From Archangium gephyra (GTDB taxonomy: Bacteria; Myxococcota; Myxococcia; Myxococcales; Myxococcaceae): 64,000 nt of DNA. The stretch spans positions 1 to 64,000 of the forward strand of contig QFQP01000016.1 of assembly GCA_003243425.1 (NCBI GenBank), given 5' to 3'. A program made the translations under genes and the position numbers. The notes beneath the pieces were generated by a model. That model saw nothing but the letters and a program-made list of their open reading frames with translations, was not told where the DNA came from and did no database searches. Shown here piece by piece: positions 23,250 through 30,762 of the stretch (position 1 is its first letter; every line of letters starts with the position of its first letter).

Positions 23250-24791
23250 TCATTTCTTCTGCCGCAGCGCGGCGGCGGCCTTCGCGCCTTCGACGTAGCG
23301 CTTGTTGCTCGGCGCCAGCTTCCACGCCTGACGGTAGGCGTCTTCGGCTTCGGCGTGTCGCGACAACGACATGGCGATGTCTCCGGCCCAGGCCCACGCT
23401 TCTTCGCAGTCGGGCTCCTGACGGCAGGCTTCGACCATCGCCACCAGCGCACGTTCGGCTTCGCGCTGCGGCTCGAGCTGGTACTTCGCGAAGGCCAGCC
23501 ACGCCGAGAAGCGGCCGCGCGGTTCGATGTCGAGGGCGTATTGAAAGTGTTCGGCGGCCGACCTGGCATTTCCCGCGGCCAGACGGCGCCGGCCTTCTTC
23601 GAACTGCGACTGCGCGTCGAGCAGATCGGTGCGAATGCGGTAGGCCTCGGCGGCGGCCTTCTTCCGTGCGGCGTCGGGGCTTCCAGCGGCTCGCGCGGCG
23701 CGCCGTGCTCGATGCTGCTGCCACACTTCGGGGTCCGACAGCGCTCCGAACGCGCGCGCGTAGGCAACGTGAAGCGCGTCGGCCTTGGCCCGCGTCTCCG
23801 GGTTCTTGAAACGCAACGGCGAGAGCGCGGCCGACTTCGACAGGAACGCCTTCTGCAGCGCTGCCCCCTGCGCGTCGACGTCGACACCGAGCAGCTCGAA
23901 CGCATCTTTTCCGCGAAACGAGAGGAACTCCGAGGCGAGCAGGTTCTGCGTGGCCTCGTCGTCATCGGCGAACGGGAGCCCGCCGGCCTCGACCGGGAGC
24001 TTCACCGGCAACGGCGTGGGTTGCGGCGCGGGCGGGGGTCGTGAACGAACCGGCACCGCGTCCACCGCTCTGGCCGAATCGATGAACTCCAGCACGCGCA
24101 GGGCGTAGAGCTTGCGGTGCACTTCTTCGGGCGAAAAGCCGTTGAGGGCCGCCAGCTCGCCCAACGTCAGGCGTTTCTTCAGGGCCTGCAGCAGCCGGGT
24201 GTCGCGCGCCGAGAGCTTGAGCTCCTCATGCGGCTCGGGCGCGTCAGGGAGAAACGCGAGCACCTCGTCGTCTGGCAACGACAGCTGCTCGGTGAGCGCG
24301 GCGAGCGGCAACTGCATGCACCCCACGAAGATCAACTGCATGGAGTTGATGCGGATGGGCGCTTCGAGCTCTTCAGGTGGCAGCAGCTTCCACGTGGCGT
24401 CGCTCCAGCGGAAGGCGTCGAGCACCGTGCGGCCCAGCATCGCCTGCAGGTGTTTGAAGAGCTCGAAGCCCGAGATGAGCTGCCTTTCGACAAGCACCCC
24501 CTGCAACGCCCTGCCCTTCGCGGCGGCCTCGGCGAGCGCCGCGTGGTGCTGCGCCGCCGTCAGCTTTCCCCTGGCGACGAGCGAGTGCCCCAGCGTCTCG
24601 TGCTGCAGGTTCGACTCGCAGCCGACTGGAACCCCCGCCTCGAAGAAGATGCGCTTCTCGAGGTTGCGGAGCTTGAGCTCGAGCACCGCGCTGCGCTCTT
24701 CGACGAGCAGCGCGTGCAGCAGCAACGGCAGCGGCGTTTCCAACAACGTGCCCGACTTCTGGCGCACGACTTCACGACGCGGAGGGAACAA
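23250..24791 (-). CDS. DUF4388 protein with degenerate J-like domain and TPR region
   Basis: About 513 residues from a TTG at 24791. Residues 12-140 resemble DUF4388/PatA N-terminal domains (SGTLLETPLPLLLHALL, RIFFEAGVPV). Residues 190-240 look like a winged-helix. A Pro-rich linker follows, then a DnaJ-like segment at 292-365 (DAFELLGVDVDAQGAALQKA) lacking the HPD tripeptide. The end (395-513) has TPR-like helices (AAEHFQYALDIEP). The family is common in myxobacterial regulatory proteins; the role is unknown. The TTG is preferred because an AGAGG run precedes it by 5 bases; GTG at 24767 is an alternative. The longer open frame upstream only shadows the lipoprotein gene. Confidence 0.72.
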   Translation of the reverse strand: MFPPRREVVRQKSGTLLETPLPLLLHALLVEERSAVLELKLRNLEKRIFFEAGVPVGCESNLQHETLGHSLVARGKLTAAQHHAALAEAAAKGRALQGVLVERQLISGFELFKHLQAMLGRTVLDAFRWSDATWKLLPPEELEAPIRINSMQLIFVGCMQLPLAALTEQLSLPDDEVLAFLPDAPEPHEELKLSARDTRLLQALKKRLTLGELAALNGFSPEEVHRKLYALRVLEFIDSARAVDAVPVRSRPPPAPQPTPLPVKLPVEAGGLPFADDDEATQNLLASEFLSFRGKDAFELLGVDVDAQGAALQKAFLSKSAALSPLRFKNPETRAKADALHVAYARAFGALSDPEVWQQHRARRAARAAGSPDAARKKAAAEAYRIRTDLLDAQSQFEEGRRRLAAGNARSAAEHFQYALDIEPRGRFSAWLAFAKYQLEPQREAERALVAMVEACRQEPDCEEAWAWAGDIAMSLSRHAEAEDAYRQAWKLAPSNKRYVEGAKAAAALRQKK

Positions 24792-24799
24792 CAGGACCT

Positions 24800-25438
24800 C
24801 TAGAGATCGAATTCGACGGTGAACTGTTCGCCTGCGACGAGGGTGATCGGCTTGCGCGCCTGCACGTCGGGGGTGAGCGCTCGAGTGGCGAGGTCGACGA
24901 CGAACCGGCCGGGAGGCACGGCGCCGAAGCTCACCGTGTTCGCGGCGCACGAAGCCTGCGCTTCGGTCAGCTTCGCGGCGCCCTGATCGGTGGTCGACGG
25001 CGTGTCGAGAATGGCCACGAAGTACGGCAACACCACGTCGCGCGGGCACCCGTTCCAGTTGACCGTGAGCTGCGCGGGTTTCGGCCGCAGCGCGATGTCG
25101 ACGGGACGGCCGAAGGTACCGCGGGCGCCCACGTCGAGGGTGGCGCCACCGACGAAGCGCTCGACCTTCGCGGCGTCGAGCCCGGCCACGGAGACTGCAT
25201 ACGAAGCGGGCTCGGCAGAGAACTCGCCGAGCAACGCATCGGCGCTCGTGCAGTCGAGCCGAGCGTCGGTGGGCGCCTGGCCCGACCGGCCCCATGTCAC
25301 CCAGACCGTCTCGACGGCGTTCGCCGCACAGTCACCGGCCTCGAAGGACCAGGTCACCTTGAAGTCGAGCGCCTCCTGCCCCGATGACGAACTACACCCT
25401 GCCGCGCCCACCAGCACTGCAAGCAGCAGTGTTCGCAT
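24800..25438 (-). CDS. Putative lipoprotein, hypothetical
   Basis: A 212-residue product with a lipoprotein signal (MRTLLLAVLVGAAGCSSSS, Cys 15). The rest suggests two or three beta-sandwich-like segments with periodic VSVAGLDAAKVE and VPPGRFVVDL patterns and several cysteines. No family recognised. ATG at 25438 gives the textbook signal; an upstream ATG would add an unlikely extension. The stop lies 8 bases before the DUF4388 gene start, so the two are probably co-transcribed. Confidence 0.68.
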   Translation of the reverse strand: MRTLLLAVLVGAAGCSSSSGQEALDFKVTWSFEAGDCAANAVETVWVTWGRSGQAPTDARLDCTSADALLGEFSAEPASYAVSVAGLDAAKVERFVGGATLDVGARGTFGRPVDIALRPKPAQLTVNWNGCPRDVVLPYFVAILDTPSTTDQGAAKLTEAQASCAANTVSFGAVPPGRFVVDLATRALTPDVQARKPITLVAGEQFTVEFDL

Positions 25439-25465
25439 GTGCCGATGATAGCTGCAGAAACACGA

Positions 25466-25492
25466 AGGCCCTCGGTTCATCACCGAGGGCCT
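25466..25492 (-). terminator. Intrinsic terminator downstream of tRNA-Ala
   Basis: A perfect 10-base-pair stem (25466-25475 with 25483-25492, AGGCCCTCGG) with a 7-base loop, 12 bases past the tRNA 3' end on the minus strand. The T tract that follows is short (TCGTGTTT). It also separates the tRNA from the lipoprotein gene that starts at 25438. Confidence 0.7.
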
Positions 25493-25504
25493 CGTTTACT
25501 TCTG

Positions 25505-25577
25505 TGGAGCCAAGCGGGATCGAACCGCTGACCTCCTGAATGCCATTCAGGCGCTCTCCCAGCTGAGCTATGACCCC
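25505..25577 (-). tRNA. tRNA-Ala (anticodon GGC)
   Basis: The 73-base cloverleaf on the minus strand starts GGGGTCA and ends TGGCTCC plus discriminator A, giving a 7-pair acceptor stem with one G-U. The D arm has AGCTCAGCTGGGAGAGC. The anticodon stem CCTGA/TCAGG holds the loop ATGGCAT, so the anticodon is GGC (alanine). The T arm has GGTTCGATCC. The 3' CCA is not encoded; the next bases are CAG. Confidence 0.97.
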
Positions 25578-25595
25578 GTGCTGCGGCGGCGGCGT

Positions 25596-26015
25596 TTATC
25601 GCTTCTTCGGTGCGCTCGCCACACCTTTCGACGCGGGTCGCATTTTTTCCTGAAGTTTCTTCGCGATTTCAGCGCCTTCCGCCAGCAAATCGTTGATCGA
25701 CGCGTTCTGCGCGCGGATTTTGGACGTCACGGTCTCCAGAGACTTCCGCACGTTGGTGAGGTTCTGCGGCAACACCAGCTTGCCCTTGCTGACTTCCGCC
25801 CACACCGCTTCGCCGAGGTCACGGTAGGCGCGGTCGAGATCGCGCTCGAGGATGTTCGAGCCGACCTTGGCCTGCGCCATCTGCGTGGCGTACTCGACCT
25901 GGTCACGGAGCAGCGAGAGCTGGGCCTGCGCCTCTTCCCACGCGGCCTGAATCTGCTGGAGCGTCTGCTGATTCTGCGAAGGAGCCGGGGCCTGGGGGTA
26001 ACGCGGTTCGGGCAC
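25596..26015 (-). CDS. Small coiled-coil protein, hypothetical
   Basis: A 139-residue cytoplasmic protein, mostly helical with heptad-like Gln/Leu/Ala patterns (TLQQIQAAWEEAQAQLSLLR, LETVTSKIRAQNASINDLL), a Pro/Gln-rich N terminus and a Lys-rich end. No transmembrane segment or known domain is visible. It lies between tRNA-Ala and the methyltransferase gene, same strand, 39 bases after the latter. A conserved hypothetical protein with a coiled coil is the most that can be said. Confidence 0.7.
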   Translation of the reverse strand: MPEPRYPQAPAPSQNQQTLQQIQAAWEEAQAQLSLLRDQVEYATQMAQAKVGSNILERDLDRAYRDLGEAVWAEVSKGKLVLPQNLTNVRKSLETVTSKIRAQNASINDLLAEGAEIAKKLQEKMRPASKGVASAPKKR

Positions 26016-26054
26016 GGAAGGACCTTTCGGGGGTTGAAGACGCCGCGAACGCTA

Positions 26055-27332
26055 TCAGCCCTTTCGCAGCCGCGCGCCGAAGAAGCCTCCACCTTCGAGG
26101 CGATGCGGCCAGACGCGCAGCGATTCTTCGAGCGTGAACCCCGGCACGGCGGCGAGGAACTTCTCGACCACGCCCTCGTTCTCTTCGCGCAGCACCGAGC
26201 ACGTGCCGTAGACGATCAGCGCGCCGGGTTTCAGCTGCCGCGCCACGTCACGGAGGATGCCGAGCTGGGTCACGTTGAGCTCGTCGATCTGCTTCACCGA
26301 GAGCTTCCACTTCTGGTCCGGCTCGCGACCGAGGGTGCCGGTGCCGCTGCACGGCGCGTCGATGAGCACGAGATCGGCGAGATCGATGCGGGGCGCGGTG
26401 GGAAAGGTGACGTGCCGGAGCTTGAGCTCGCCCACCCGGCTCTTCGCTTCCTTGAGGCGCTTCTCGCTCGAGTCCCACGCGTAGACGCGGCCGGTGGGCG
26501 TGACGGTGTCGGCAAGCACGATGGTCTTGCCGCCGGCCCCCGCGCAGAAATCGACCGCTACCTGACCGGGTCTCGCGCGACAGAACGCGGCGAGCAACTG
26601 GCTGCCGAGGTCCATCACCTGCAGCCGGCCCTCCTTCATCCACCGTGTCTCGAAGATCGCCCGGCTGCCGTCGGTGACGCGAATGGCGTCGGGCAGCTCT
26701 TCACAGGCTTCGACCTGCAGACCTCTGGCTTTGAGCTCGGGAAGGAGCGCTTCACGGGTGCCGATGGGGCGAACGCGAAACGTCAGCGTGGGTTCACGGT
26801 TGAGCGCCTCGAGGATCGCGTCGAGCTCGCCTTCGGGAGCGATGGCGGCGATGCGCTCTGACAACCACGTGGGGAACGAGTGTTTGTCGGCCGGGTCGCG
26901 AACTTCGACCGGCACCTCGCGCGTCAGCTCGGTCTTGATGAGCTGGTCGGGAATGCTGCGCGGGCGAAGGGGCCCGGGCAGCGCGATCTCAGTCATCACC
27001 TTGTCGGCGCCGGCTCCGCACACGTAGCGGCGCCAGAGCGCGTACCGGAAGATCGCCTGATCTTCGGGAAGGTGGAGCTTCGACATCGGCACGCCGTGGG
27101 CCGACGCGTAGAGGTTGAGCAGGCGCAGGTGCCGCGAGAGCTCGCGCGTGGCGAACGCGATGTAGCGACGTTCTTTGCCGCCGAGGTTGCCGCCGTCTTC
27201 GAGCGCTTCGGAGATCGCCCGGCGCATCGGCGAGCCCTTGAGCACCGCGACGTGGGCTTTCAACGCCGCAGTGGCAGCTTTGCGAGACGCGATACCCGCG
27301 ATTTCGCCGGTCGAAGTGGACGGCAACGTCAT
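26055..27332 (-). CDS. RsmB/NOP-family RNA (cytosine-5) methyltransferase
   Basis: The 425-residue enzyme transfers a methyl group from SAM to C5 of a cytosine, most likely in 16S rRNA. Seen: an N-terminal NusB-like helical part, SAM motif I VDFCAGAGGKT (260-270), an acidic VYAWDSSEKRL, the motif IV cysteine in DAPCSGTG (325-332) and the catalytic motif VI cysteine C378 in YGTCSV. Two catalytic-loop cysteines are the hallmark of this family. Whether it is RsmB itself cannot be decided from motifs. ATG at 27332 is used. Confidence 0.9.
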   Translation of the reverse strand: MTLPSTSTGEIAGIASRKAATAALKAHVAVLKGSPMRRAISEALEDGGNLGGKERRYIAFATRELSRHLRLLNLYASAHGVPMSKLHLPEDQAIFRYALWRRYVCGAGADKVMTEIALPGPLRPRSIPDQLIKTELTREVPVEVRDPADKHSFPTWLSERIAAIAPEGELDAILEALNREPTLTFRVRPIGTREALLPELKARGLQVEACEELPDAIRVTDGSRAIFETRWMKEGRLQVMDLGSQLLAAFCRARPGQVAVDFCAGAGGKTIVLADTVTPTGRVYAWDSSEKRLKEAKSRVGELKLRHVTFPTAPRIDLADLVLIDAPCSGTGTLGREPDQKWKLSVKQIDELNVTQLGILRDVARQLKPGALIVYGTCSVLREENEGVVEKFLAAVPGFTLEESLRVWPHRLEGGGFFGARLRKG

Positions 27333-27416
27333 GCGGGCGCACGTACCACGTTGGCGGTGGAGCGGAGTTCAGCGTTCCCACGTGCGGCCAGTCACCGCGC
27401 CGTGAGAACTACCGAG

Positions 27417-27501
27417 TGGCCTTCCCCGGACTCGAACCGGGACGCCTTTAGGGGGCGGCGGATTTTGAATCCGCTACGTCTACCAATTCCGTCAGAAGGC
27501 C
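27417..27501 (-). tRNA. tRNA-Leu (anticodon CAA)
   Basis: An 85-base type II tRNA on the minus strand. The acceptor stem GGCCTTC pairs perfectly with GAAGGCC plus discriminator A. The anticodon stem GCGGA/TCCGC encloses the loop TTCAAAA, so the anticodon is CAA (leucine, UUG codons). A long variable arm (GCCCCCTAAAGGCG region) and the T arm GGTTCGAGTCC confirm the type. The 3' CCA is not encoded. Confidence 0.96.
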
Positions 27502-27577
27502 TCGGAAATACGGTCGGCCTCATACCCAGAACCTGACAGTGACGGCAACGAGCAAAAGGCGTTAGAGGGCCCCCGTC

Positions 27578-28318
27578 ATGATCAATTTGTTGATTGCGCT
27601 CGCGGCAGGCGCGGCCGTCGCCATCCTCGTCAAGGCGCTCGGCTTCAGTCTCATCGCCGGCATCATCCCGGGCACGCTCGTCTTTCTGGCCGTCTTCGTG
27701 GTGCTGGGCCGCCGCTCGTTCATGCAGCTCCAGGCCGTCGTGCAGGCAGTTCAGAACGAGCTGTCGACGATGACGCAGAACAAGAAGGAGCAGCAGGTGA
27801 AGGCCGAGAAGGCCATCAAGATGCTCGAAGCCTCGCTGCCGCTCTCGAAGTGGCAGTTCCTGCTCGAGGGCGAGATCTACGGCCAGATCGGCATGATCAA
27901 GCACCTCTTCAAAGACTACGAAGGCGCGCTCGTGGCGTTCCAGAAGGCCAGCAATCGCAACTACTTCGCGCAGGCAATGAAGGCGGCGATCTACTTCCAG
28001 AAGAAGGACTTCACGTCGATGAAGTCGTCCTTCGAGAACGCCGTGAAGCACGGCAACAAAGAGTCGCTGATGTGGGCCGCGTACGCGTGGTGCCTGCTGC
28101 AGAACAAGGAAAACGACGAAGCGCTCCGCGTGCTCTCGCGTGGCGTCGAGCAGAACCCTTCGGACGAGAAGCTGAAGAAGGCGCTGACCGCGCTGCAGAA
28201 CGACAAGCGCCTCAAGATGTCGCCCTGGGAGCCCATGTGGTGGCAACTCGGGCTGGAGAGCCCGCCGGTCATGCAGCCGCAGTTCGCGGGTGGTGGTCGT
28301 CGCCGCGGCTTCCGCTGA
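27578..28318 (+). CDS. Membrane-anchored TPR-like protein
   Basis: The 246-residue protein has two hydrophobic helices at the N terminus (about 1-20 and 24-44, LIAGIIPGTLVFLAVFVVLG) and then a soluble helical part with TPR-like repeats (DYEGALVAFQKASNRNYFAQ, NDEALRVLSRGVEQNPSDEK). The C-terminal tail is Gly/Arg-rich. It probably scaffolds protein contacts at the inner face of the membrane; no partner is evident. It is alone on the plus strand between tRNA-Leu and the gcv operon terminator. Confidence 0.72.
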   Translation: MINLLIALAAGAAVAILVKALGFSLIAGIIPGTLVFLAVFVVLGRRSFMQLQAVVQAVQNELSTMTQNKKEQQVKAEKAIKMLEASLPLSKWQFLLEGEIYGQIGMIKHLFKDYEGALVAFQKASNRNYFAQAMKAAIYFQKKDFTSMKSSFENAVKHGNKESLMWAAYAWCLLQNKENDEALRVLSRGVEQNPSDEKLKKALTALQNDKRLKMSPWEPMWWQLGLESPPVMQPQFAGGGRRRGFR

Positions 28319-28328
28319 AACGAAAAAA

Positions 28329-28350
28329 GGGAGCCGGTGCTCTGGCTCCC
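28329..28350 (-). terminator. Intrinsic terminator of the gcvT-gcvH operon
   Basis: A 7-base-pair stem GGGAGCC/GGCTCCC with an 8-base loop. Read on the minus strand it is followed by TTTTTT (28323-28328), a classical Rho-independent terminator about 20 bases after the gcvH stop. It may also stop the converging TPR gene. Confidence 0.85.
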
Positions 28351-28371
28351 TTCGTCGACGTCGCCGGGTGA

Positions 28372-28749
28372 TCAGCTCAGCGACTTCACGTACGTCGCCT
28401 GATCGAGCAGGCCGTCGAACTCGGCGGCGTTCTCAGGCTCGATCTCGATCAACCACGCCGCATACGGGTCGTCGTTGACCGTTCCGGGCGCGTCGACGAC
28501 CGCGTCGTTCACCTTCACCACCTTGCCGCTCAACGGCGCGTAGAGCTCCGAGACGGCCTTGGTGCTCTCGATGACGCCGAAGCTCTCGTGCGCCTTCACC
28601 GTCGCGCCCAGCTTGGGCAGCTCGACGTAGACGACCGCGCCCAGTGCGTCTTGCGCGTGCCAGGTGACGCCCACGACGACGGCGTTGCCGGCCTTCTTCG
28701 CCCACTCGTGGTCCTTCGTGTACTTCAGATCGCTCGGGTAGTTGCTCAT
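28372..28749 (-). CDS. gcvH: Glycine cleavage system H protein
   Basis: The 125-residue lipoyl carrier shuttles the aminomethyl group between P, T and L proteins of the glycine cleavage complex. The lipoylation lysine K64 lies in VIESTKAVSELYAP, and KYTKDHEWAK and NDDPYAAWLIEI are conserved. The gene follows gcvT by 7 bases. The gcvP genes are not in this window. The LipB-Nudix protein at 46.4-47.5 kb could modify K64. Confidence 0.97.
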   Translation of the reverse strand: MSNYPSDLKYTKDHEWAKKAGNAVVVGVTWHAQDALGAVVYVELPKLGATVKAHESFGVIESTKAVSELYAPLSGKVVKVNDAVVDAPGTVNDDPYAAWLIEIEPENAAEFDGLLDQATYVKSLS

Positions 28750-28756
28750 GGTGGTT

Positions 28757-29839
28757 TCAGCCCTTCTTGTAGAACGGAGTCTTCACCACGCGCGCCGCGA
28801 CGCCGCGGCCACGGATGTCGACGTTGAACGTTGAACCTTCGGCAGCCAGCGCGGTCGGCACGTAGCCGATGCCCACGGCCTTCTTCACCGACGGGCCCAT
28901 GGTGCCGGACGTCACTTCGCCGACCTTCTGGCCGTCTTTGAGAATCGGGTAGTGCGCGCGCGGAATGCCGGCCTCGGTCAGCTCGAAGCCCACCAGCTTG
29001 CGCTGAACGCCGGCGGCCTTCTGCGCTTCAAGCGCGGCGCGGCCGATGAAGTCGCCCTTGTCCATCTTCACGATCCAGCCGAGGCCCGCTTCGAGCGGCG
29101 TGTGCTGATCGTCGATGTCGTTGCCGTAGAGCGCGTACTTCATCTCGGTGCGCAGCGAGTCACGCGCGCCCAGACCGGCCGGCGCACAGCCTTCGGCCTT
29201 GCCATTCTCGAGCAGCGCGAACCACAGCTTCTCGGCGTCATTCGGCGCCACATACAGCTCGAAGCCGTCTTCGCCGGTGTAGCCGGTGCGGCTGATGATG
29301 GCGTCCACGCCCGCGACCTTGCCGGTGGCGAAGCGATACGTGCCCACGCCTTCGAGCGGCTTGTCGGCCAGCTTCTGCACGAGGCCGAACGCCTTCGGGC
29401 CCTGCACGGCGATCTGGGCGTAGTCGTCGCTGCGATTGACGGGCTTCACCTTCTTCGCGTTCTGGTGCATCCACGCGAAGTCCTTCTCGACGTTCGACGC
29501 GTTGACGCAGATGAAGATGTGCTCCGGCGAGAAGCGGTAGGCGACCACGTCGTCGACGAAGGTGCCCTGCTCGTTCAACAGGCCGGCGTAGACGGCCTGA
29601 CCGTCGGCGCACTTCGCGAGATCGTTGGTGATGAGCCGGTTCGCTTCTTCCAGCGCCCCCGGGCCCTTGAACTCGATCTCGCCCATGTGGCTGACGTCGA
29701 AGAGCCCGACGTTGGTGCGCACGTTTTCGTGCTCCTGCAACACGCCGGTGTACTGAACCGGCATGTCCCAACCAGCGAAGTCGACCATGCGGCCACCGAG
29801 CTTCCGGTGCGCTGCGTTCAACGGCGTTTGACGAGGCAT
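28757..29839 (-). CDS. gcvT: Glycine cleavage system T protein (aminomethyltransferase)
   Basis: The 360-residue tetrahydrofolate-dependent aminomethyltransferase releases ammonia and forms 5,10-methylene-THF from the aminomethyl-lipoyl H protein. Conserved parts: GGRMVDFAGWDMPVQYTG, FDVSHMGEIEFKGPGA, SRTGYTGEDGFELY, GLGARDSLRTEMKYALYGND and the C-terminal barrel with GTMGPSVKKAVGIGYV. Length is normal. It is divergent from metF with 53 bases between, too little for a glycine riboswitch. Confidence 0.97.
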   Translation of the reverse strand: MPRQTPLNAAHRKLGGRMVDFAGWDMPVQYTGVLQEHENVRTNVGLFDVSHMGEIEFKGPGALEEANRLITNDLAKCADGQAVYAGLLNEQGTFVDDVVAYRFSPEHIFICVNASNVEKDFAWMHQNAKKVKPVNRSDDYAQIAVQGPKAFGLVQKLADKPLEGVGTYRFATGKVAGVDAIISRTGYTGEDGFELYVAPNDAEKLWFALLENGKAEGCAPAGLGARDSLRTEMKYALYGNDIDDQHTPLEAGLGWIVKMDKGDFIGRAALEAQKAAGVQRKLVGFELTEAGIPRAHYPILKDGQKVGEVTSGTMGPSVKKAVGIGYVPTALAAEGSTFNVDIRGRGVAARVVKTPFYKKG

Positions 29840-29892
29840 GGCGCGACTTCATACCGGGTGACGCACTTTCTTCAACGTGAGAAGACGACGGG

Positions 29893-30762
29893 GTGAAGAT
29901 CCGCACCCGCCTGAACCCCTCGAAGCCGTGCTTCTCGTTCGAGTTCTTTCCGCCCAGGACCGCCGAAGGCGAAAAGCAGCTGTGGGACACGTTGGAAGAC
30001 CTTCGCTCGCTCGAGCCGGGCTTCGTATCGGTGACCTACGGCGCGGGTGGTTCGACGCGCGATCGCACCATCGACCTGGTCGGGCAGATCAAGGCGCGCA
30101 CCGGCATCGAGGCGATGGCGCACCTCACGTGCGTGGGTCACACGAAAGAAGAGATCAGCGCGGTGCTCGACAAGCTCGCGGCCGCGAAGGTCGACAACAT
30201 CCTCGCGCTGCGTGGCGACCCGCCGAAGGGCTCGACCACGTTCCAGAAGATCGAGGGCGGCTTCGGCTACGCCAACGAGCTGGTGCAGTTCATTCGCGAG
30301 CGAGACCTCGGCTTCTCGATGGGCGTCGCCGGGAACCCCGAAGGCCACCTCGAGTCGACGAAGGAAGCCGACCTGCAGAACCTCAAGCGAAAGGTCGACG
30401 AGGGCGCCGACTTCATCGTCACGCAGCTGTTCTTCGACAACGCGTTCTATTTCGACTTCGTGGAGCGCGCGCGCCGCATCGGCGTCAACGTGCCGATCAT
30501 TCCCGGCATCATGCCGATCACCAACTTCGAGCAGATTCAGCGCTTCGTTCGCGTGTGCGGTGCGACCGTGCCGATGCGCCTGCAGCTCGAGCTCGAGAAG
30601 GTGAAAGACGACCCTCAGGCCGTGATGCAGCTGGGCGTGGCCCACGCGACGTTGCAGTGCAGCGAGCTGCTCTCACGCGGTGTGCCCGGCATTCATTTCT
30701 ATACGCTCAACCGCAGCCCGGCCTCGCGCATGATCGTCAGTGCGCTGCGCGCGCGGGGATGA
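29893..30762 (+). CDS. metF: 5,10-methylenetetrahydrofolate reductase
   Basis: The 289-residue FAD enzyme reduces 5,10-methylene-THF to 5-methyl-THF for methionine synthesis. Typical motifs are CFSFEFFPPRTAEGE near residue 12, VSVTYGAGGSTR, ILALRGDPPKG, GVAGNPEGHLES and ADFIVTQLFFDN. The GTG start at 29893 gives normal length. Divergence from gcvT, which makes its substrate, is a sensible pairing. Its 3' end overlaps the converging symporter gene by 26 bases. Confidence 0.96.
   Translation: MKIRTRLNPSKPCFSFEFFPPRTAEGEKQLWDTLEDLRSLEPGFVSVTYGAGGSTRDRTIDLVGQIKARTGIEAMAHLTCVGHTKEEISAVLDKLAAAKVDNILALRGDPPKGSTTFQKIEGGFGYANELVQFIRERDLGFSMGVAGNPEGHLESTKEADLQNLKRKVDEGADFIVTQLFFDNAFYFDFVERARRIGVNVPIIPGIMPITNFEQIQRFVRVCGATVPMRLQLELEKVKDDPQAVMQLGVAHATLQCSELLSRGVPGIHFYTLNRSPASRMIVSALRARG

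Noticed and set aside
24792..25295. N-terminal extension of the DUF4388 gene
   Set aside because: The extra 168 residues are Arg/His-rich and complementary in frame to the lipoprotein gene at 24800-25438, which has a clear lipobox.
29840..29892. Glycine riboswitch before gcvT
   Set aside because: Only 53 bases separate gcvT and metF, too short for a riboswitch aptamer, and no fitting stem was seen.
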